A stretch of 18,710 nucleotides of DNA, taken from assembly GCA_013824905.1 (NCBI GenBank), contig PNOO01000017.1:1-18710 (forward strand), in the 5' to 3' direction. Position numbers and translations under genes: made by a program. This document shows, piece by piece, positions 15,416-18,710 of this stretch (the first letter of the stretch is position 1; every line of letters starts with the position of its first letter). The notes under the pieces are model-generated. The model searched no databases and had not been told where the DNA came from. It saw only the letters and a list, made by a program, of their open reading frames with translations. The DNA comes from Syntrophus sp. (in: bacteria). Its GTDB lineage: Bacteria; Desulfobacterota; Syntrophia; Syntrophales; UBA5619.

Positions 15416-16294
15416 TCACCCTCCTGTCCTGAATTCGGCCTGACGGCGGCGGCGCTCCTCCCCTGCCCGGGCAAGCGCCTCGCGATTGCCGTCGTCGACC
15501 CGCATGAAGGCGTCGCGCCATGCATCGCTGTCCCAGTGGAACGGCGTCTGGACTGTGGTCCGCGGCATCCAGGCCCGATCAAGCAAATTCAGGGCGTTTC
15601 CCACGATCGAGAGTTGCATCTGAGTATCCCGGGGCTTTCCACAGGGATTTCCCAGGGGGAAGTCGGTAAACAGGAAGCGGGCAACACCGCACTCCTCAAC
15701 GATGTCCCGCGCACAACCCATGACCACCGTGGGGACGCCTTGTCCCTCCAGGTGGCGCGCAACCAGACTCACGGTCTGGTGACAAACCGGTCAAAGCGCC
15801 GCGAGAAGCACGGCATCGAGGCCGTCCTCTCGACACCATTCGAGAATCTGGGGAGCGGAGCGCTGCAATGTCCTGCCGTGGCTGTAATCGGTGGGTACCC
15901 CATAGAAGCGCGGCGAAGCCGACCCAATGCGGCCGGAGGCGGCATATTCAGCCAGGCGGTTTACAGGCAGAAAACTGTCGACGTCATCGGTATGGGTCGC
16001 CTGCTTGTCCCAAAACAGGTCGTCCGTGAACAGATGCAGAGGCGGCGGGTCGGCCGGCGCCGCGTACAACTCCCGTTTGAGCGGTCCGATCCCGATCGCG
16101 CCATCCGCAGGTGTTCTGCCTGCGGTCGTTACCAACCCCACCCGGCACTCGGAGAGCGGCTTCTGGAGAGGGGCAAAGGGGACATCGTCGTGGTGTGCCC
16201 AGGTGTAAGGCCGCAAGTAGCCCTGGGCGGCGTAGTATTCCCGGCTGCGATCGATATAGCTCACGAAAGAACGGTACGGCCGATGTTGATCCAT
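15416..16294 (-). CDS. Selenoprotein of the glycine/betaine/sarcosine/D-proline reductase selenoprotein B family (TGA = Sec)
   Basis: Conventional translation stops at TGA 15793-15791 after 167 residues, yet the same frame continues for 124 more residues of matching family sequence. Reading that TGA as selenocysteine gives 292 residues with Sec168 and Cys171 in U-P-V-C-H-Q-T, the UxxC redox motif of GrdB/PrdB-type selenoproteins. Downstream blocks also fit the family: VARHLEGQGVPTVVMGCARD and RFLFTDFPLGNPCGKPRD. A SECIS-like stem-loop lies just after the codon. The start has AAGGAGAG 7 bases upstream, and a strong promoter precedes it. Both the internal and the final stop are TGA. In Stickland reductases the B subunit works with a pyruvoyl subunit that binds the substrate; none is here, so the substrate is unknown. 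A nonsense-mutated pseudogene is the alternative, but the motif position and hairpin argue against it. Confidence 0.87.
15762..15793 (-). promoter_or_regulatory. Bacterial SECIS element for UGA recoding
   Basis: On the minus strand UGA (15793-15791) is followed by a 10-nt spacer. Then comes ACCAGAC (15780-15774), loop CGTGA (15773-15769) and GTCTGGT (15768-15762): a perfect 7-bp stem with a 5-nt loop. The loop begins 18 nt after the UGA and has G at its second position, as is usual for bacterial SECIS elements that bind SelB. It lies inside the coding sequence, as bacterial elements do. Confidence 0.8.
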
Positions 16295-16354
16295 AAGAAC
16301 TCTCCTTCAAAGGAATGTCAACGAGGAGTGTGGTCGCTCTGCTGTGTGCCGTGA

Positions 16355-16383
16355 ACTATATAAAGAGGGCTCCTCTGTGTCAA
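16355..16383 (-). promoter_or_regulatory. Near-consensus sigma-70 promoter of the selenoprotein gene, with a spacer palindrome
   Basis: Reading leftward, a perfect -35 TTGACA (16383-16378) is followed by 17 bases and a -10 TATAGT (16360-16355). Transcription would start near 16348, leaving a leader of about 53 bases. The spacer contains the palindrome AGAGG-GCT-CCTCT (16364-16376, plus-strand reading), placed where a repressor or activator could act. Nothing else is evident in the rest of 16295-16354. Confidence 0.75.
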
Positions 16384-16389
16384 GATGAC

Positions 16390-16412
16390 AAAAATGGTTC
16401 ATCCCAGTTTTT
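16390..16412 (-). terminator. Weak AT-rich hairpin downstream of the HD-GYP genes
   Basis: AAAAACTGG and CCATTTTT (minus-strand reading) can pair with one bulged C around the loop GATGAA, ending in a T5 run about 10 bases after the HD-GYP stop. It lies just upstream of the selenoprotein promoter, as expected for a terminator separating two units, but the stem is mostly A-T. Confidence 0.35.
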
Positions 16413-16421
16413 ACGTACTTT

Positions 16422-17573
16422 CTACTTATCCTCAACTTCCATCTTATACCCGTTCTTTTTGAAAAGTTTAAGACAGGCAGCCACGACCTCGGGGTCATAT
16501 TTGGAGCCACTCCGGGAGGATACTTCTTCCAGCGCCTTATTTAACGGCAGGGCATTTCTGTAGCTCCGGTGGATAGTCAAATCCTCGATGGCATCGGCAA
16601 CGGCCAGAACCCTCGCCTCGATGAGAATGACTTCCCCCTTGATCCTCTGCGGGAATCCGGAGCCGTCGAAACACTCGCGATGCTGGAGAATGATGTCGGC
16701 AATCGGCCAGGGGAATTCGATCCTCTTCAAGCTGTCATGTCCGGCTTGGGGGTAGCCTTGATACAGGGTCAATTTGAGTCCCTCCAACCGGTTGGCATCC
16801 TGAAGAAATTCTAAGGGGATATTGATCAAGCCGATATCATAAACGGCGGCCGCCAGCTCGATCCCCTGCACCTGAAAAGGGGTCAGTCCCATCTCCCGGG
16901 CGATCGCAGACGCCAATGCCGCTACACGCCGATGGTGGCCGGGTGCATAGGAACCCTTCCCCTCTATCGTTTCAGAGAGGACATCAATGGTTCCCTTCAA
17001 GTTTCTCTCCAGGTTGGCATGGCTTTCCAGGAGACTCTTCTCCGCCTTCTTGCGCACGGTGATTTCCTGCTCCAGCGCCCGGTTGCTTTCTTCTAAAGCC
17101 AGCATCTTGTCTTCCAGCTTACGGACCAGTGCCTCGCTGTACGACTTGTAATAGTCCGTTTCTGCTGGTGCGGCCTCACTAAGTACAACCGGCGGGACGG
17201 TCTGGCGCTCTTCAAAGATTTCTCGCAGCAGGGCTATGAACGCCTCCATCATCGCAGGCTTGACCACAAAGCGCACGGCCCCCAGGCTCAAGGCCAGTTC
17301 CTCATCACGGGAATCGGTGTAAGTGGCGGTGTAGAAGATGAACGGGATCTCTTTCAGCCGCTCGTTTTTTTTCCATTCGCGGCAGAGAGCGAAACCGTCC
17401 ATCACCGGCATCAGGATATCGGAGATGATGATATCCGGGGGATCGCGCCGGGCCAGCTCCAGCGCCTCGGCGCCGTTTTCGGCCGTCAGCACATCGTAAC
17501 CGTTGCCCTTCAGCATGGTCTGCAGCAGGAACAAACTCAGCTTATCATCGTCCACAATCAGCGCTTTTTTCAT
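16422..17573 (-). CDS. Response regulator with a degenerate HD-GYP domain
   Basis: The 383-residue protein has a REC domain (1-120), a coiled-coil linker (about 140-190) and an HD-GYP domain (about 193-375). REC is intact: acidic pocket Asp8-Asp10, phosphoacceptor Asp52 (SDILMP), Thr82 and Lys105 (VKPA). HD-GYP domains normally hydrolyse cyclic di-GMP with a metal centre, but here HDIGK is YDIGL (Tyr245-Asp246), the next His is Tyr274, HHER is HREC (298-301) and GYP is GFP (306-308). GHH (212-214) survives. I infer loss of catalysis, with a role as a phosphorylation-controlled binding protein. ATG at 17573 follows GAGGACACAAA. It lies 21 bases after a related gene that has an intact domain. 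Confidence 0.9.
   Translation of the reverse strand: MKKALIVDDDKLSLFLLQTMLKGNGYDVLTAENGAEALELARRDPPDIIISDILMPVMDGFALCREWKKNERLKEIPFIFYTATYTDSRDEELALSLGAVRFVVKPAMMEAFIALLREIFEERQTVPPVVLSEAAPAETDYYKSYSEALVRKLEDKMLALEESNRALEQEITVRKKAEKSLLESHANLERNLKGTIDVLSETIEGKGSYAPGHHRRVAALASAIAREMGLTPFQVQGIELAAAVYDIGLINIPLEFLQDANRLEGLKLTLYQGYPQAGHDSLKRIEFPWPIADIILQHRECFDGSGFPQRIKGEVILIEARVLAVADAIEDLTIHRSYRNALPLNKALEEVSSRSGSKYDPEVVAACLKLFKKNGYKMEVEDK
17061..17168 (-). repeat. Coiled-coil linker repeat, copy A
   Basis: These 108 bases align without gaps to 18603-18710, 1542 bases away, with about 11 mismatches (about 90% identity). They encode ETDYYKSYSEALVRKLEDK and the following MLALEESNRALEQEI segment of the degenerate HD-GYP protein. 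The flanking HD-GYP domains are far more diverged, so the linker has been duplicated recently or homogenised. Confidence 0.8.
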
Positions 17574-17594
17574 TTTGTGTCCTCGAACCATTCC

Positions 17595-18710
17595 CTATCC
17601 CTGAGTCAATTCATACCTCTTTTCCCTAAACAGCCGCAGGCATACGTCCGCCGCATCGGCATCGTAAAGGATTCCTTTGTTCTTCTCGATCTCCTCAAGG
17701 GCCGCGTCAAGGCCTTGGGCAGGGCGGTATGGCCGATGGGAGGCCATGGCTTCCACAACATCCGCGACGGCCATGATGCGGGCCTCGATAAGAATCTCCC
17801 CTCCTTTGAGCTGGCGCGGATAACCGGACCCGTCCATCCGCTCATGGTGCTGATAGGCAATCTCGGCCAGGTTCCAGGGGGATTCCACACCTTTCAGAAT
17901 CTCGTATCCTCTCCGGGAGTGTTCTTTAATCAGTGAAAACTCGATCTCAGTCAGCTTGGTCGGCTTCGACAATATCTCCGCAGGAATGGATATTTTCCCG
18001 ATATCGTGGATGGAGCCCGCCATCCGGATGGCATCGATCTTGTCCAGGGGGAGTCCCATCTCTGTGGCAATGGCGCGGGCCAGGTCCGCAGACCGGATCT
18101 GATGACCGGCGGTGTAAGGATCCCTCGCTTCCACGGTCGCAGTCATGATCTGAATGGTGGCGCCAACCGCCTTCCTGAGACTTTCGAGGGTATGCTGAAG
18201 TTGTTCCTCGGCCCGCTTGCGCTCGGTGATGTCAGTAGCAATGCCACATACCGCATACGGCTTCCCCTCGGCGGAAAAGATCGGAAATTTCACTGAGATG
18301 TACGTATGCAGGCCATCGTCATGGGGGACTCCCTCCTCCACGTCTATAGGGCCGCCCTTGTGCAGAGCGAGCAAATCATGTTGTTGGAAGCGGTCCGCAT
18401 GCTCCTGCGGGAAGATGTCATAGTCCGATTTACCGACCACGTCTTTCCGGGTCACATGGAACAGCTCCTCATATCGCCGGTTGATCGTGATGTAGCGACC
18501 TTCAAGGTCCTTGAGGAATACGACGGTACTGGAGTTGTCCAGGATGTTTTGGAATAGGGTCTCGCTCTTCTGCAGCTCTTCCTCCGCCAGCTTCCGCTCG
18601 ATGATTTCTTGCTCCAGCGCCCGGTTGCTTTCTTCCAAAGCCAGCATCTTGCCTTCCAGCTTGCGGACGAGGGTCTCGCTGTACAATTTGTAATAGTCCG
18701 TTTCTTCCGG
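17595..18710 (-). CDS. PAS and HD-GYP domain protein, probable cyclic di-GMP phosphodiesterase (5' end outside window)
   Basis: The frame is open to the window end, so the N-terminus is missing. What remains is a coiled-coil linker, a PAS domain with PAC tail (from LFQNILDNSSTVVFLKD to GIATDITERKRAEEQ), and a complete HD-GYP domain. The catalytic motifs are canonical: TAGHQIRSADLA, SIHDIGKISIP, KEHSRRGYEIL and HHERMDGSGYP. Hydrolysis of cyclic di-GMP is therefore likely, with the PAS domain sensing a ligand or redox state. In the neighbouring gene the same linker follows a REC domain, so a REC domain may lie upstream here too; that is inference. The gene is transcribed leftward into the degenerate homologue, 21 bases apart. 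Confidence 0.9.
   Translation of the reverse strand, partial: PEETDYYKLYSETLVRKLEGKMLALEESNRALEQEIIERKLAEEELQKSETLFQNILDNSSTVVFLKDLEGRYITINRRYEELFHVTRKDVVGKSDYDIFPQEHADRFQQHDLLALHKGGPIDVEEGVPHDDGLHTYISVKFPIFSAEGKPYAVCGIATDITERKRAEEQLQHTLESLRKAVGATIQIMTATVEARDPYTAGHQIRSADLARAIATEMGLPLDKIDAIRMAGSIHDIGKISIPAEILSKPTKLTEIEFSLIKEHSRRGYEILKGVESPWNLAEIAYQHHERMDGSGYPRQLKGGEILIEARIMAVADVVEAMASHRPYRPAQGLDAALEEIEKNKGILYDADAADVCLRLFREKRYELTQG
18603..18710 (-). repeat. Coiled-coil linker repeat, copy B (runs to window end)
   Basis: Partner of copy A at 17061-17168, in the same orientation and reading frame, encoding ETDYYKLYSETLVRKLEGK and the following residues of the PAS/HD-GYP protein. The repeat may extend beyond the window. 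Confidence 0.8.

Noticed and set aside
15416..16294. Nonsense-mutated pseudogene as explanation of the in-frame TGA
   Set aside because: Only one stop, at the exact redox-motif position, with a correctly placed stem-loop, strong promoter and ribosome site; the rest of the frame is intact.
15536..16354. Plus-strand open frame of 272 codons
   Set aside because: It lies opposite the selenoprotein gene, resembles no family, has no ribosome site and is a product of GC-rich codon structure on the other strand.

Overview
The window reads as a stretch of chromosome from a Gram-negative, LPS-making bacterium, most likely a Desulfobacterota (former Deltaproteobacteria) lineage such as the Syntrophales. 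That placement is inferred from three things: the gene order kdsA-kdsC-lptC-lptA-rpoN-hpf-ptsN-hprK-rapZ, an in-frame UGA read as selenocysteine, and a hairpin repeat of a kind I associate with these genomes. No rRNA, tRNA or CRISPR array is visible. Genes fill almost all of the sequence, and no gene-free gap exceeds about 180 bases.

Positions 1-9618 (+ strand) form one long, tightly packed run. It starts with the 3' part of the tyrosine recombinase gene xerD and a large membrane-anchored TPR protein. Next come Kdo synthesis (kdsA, kdsC) and LPS transport (lptC, lptA). The run ends with sigma-54 (rpoN), ribosome hibernation (hpf) and a nitrogen-PTS regulatory set (ptsN, a divergent hprK, rapZ). 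Usual neighbours kdsD and lptB are missing from the cluster, and no HPr or EI gene follows rapZ. The rapZ stop codon is overlapped by a 125-bp element with perfect 21-bp inverted ends.

Positions 9783-15376 hold a leftward LytM/M23 metallopeptidase gene and, from a shared divergent promoter region, a rightward run. That run is coaBC (coenzyme A synthesis), a type 4 Fe-S uracil-DNA glycosylase, and an NfeD membrane protease with its slipin partner.

Positions 15416-18710 (- strand) are the accessory part. The most notable gene is 15416-16294. Translated conventionally it is two unconnected fragments, but reading one TGA as selenocysteine gives a single 292-residue protein of the glycine/betaine/sarcosine/D-proline reductase selenoprotein B family, with a U-P-V-C redox motif. 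A perfect 7-bp stem with a 5-nt loop lies 10 nt after the TGA, as expected for a bacterial SECIS. The gene also has a near-consensus sigma-70 promoter with a palindrome between its -35 and -10 boxes.

Upstream of it are two tandem HD-GYP signalling genes. They share a coiled-coil linker that is about 90% identical at the DNA level. One has an intact HD-GYP domain (probable c-di-GMP phosphodiesterase). The other has lost several metal-binding residues and is probably a non-catalytic response regulator.
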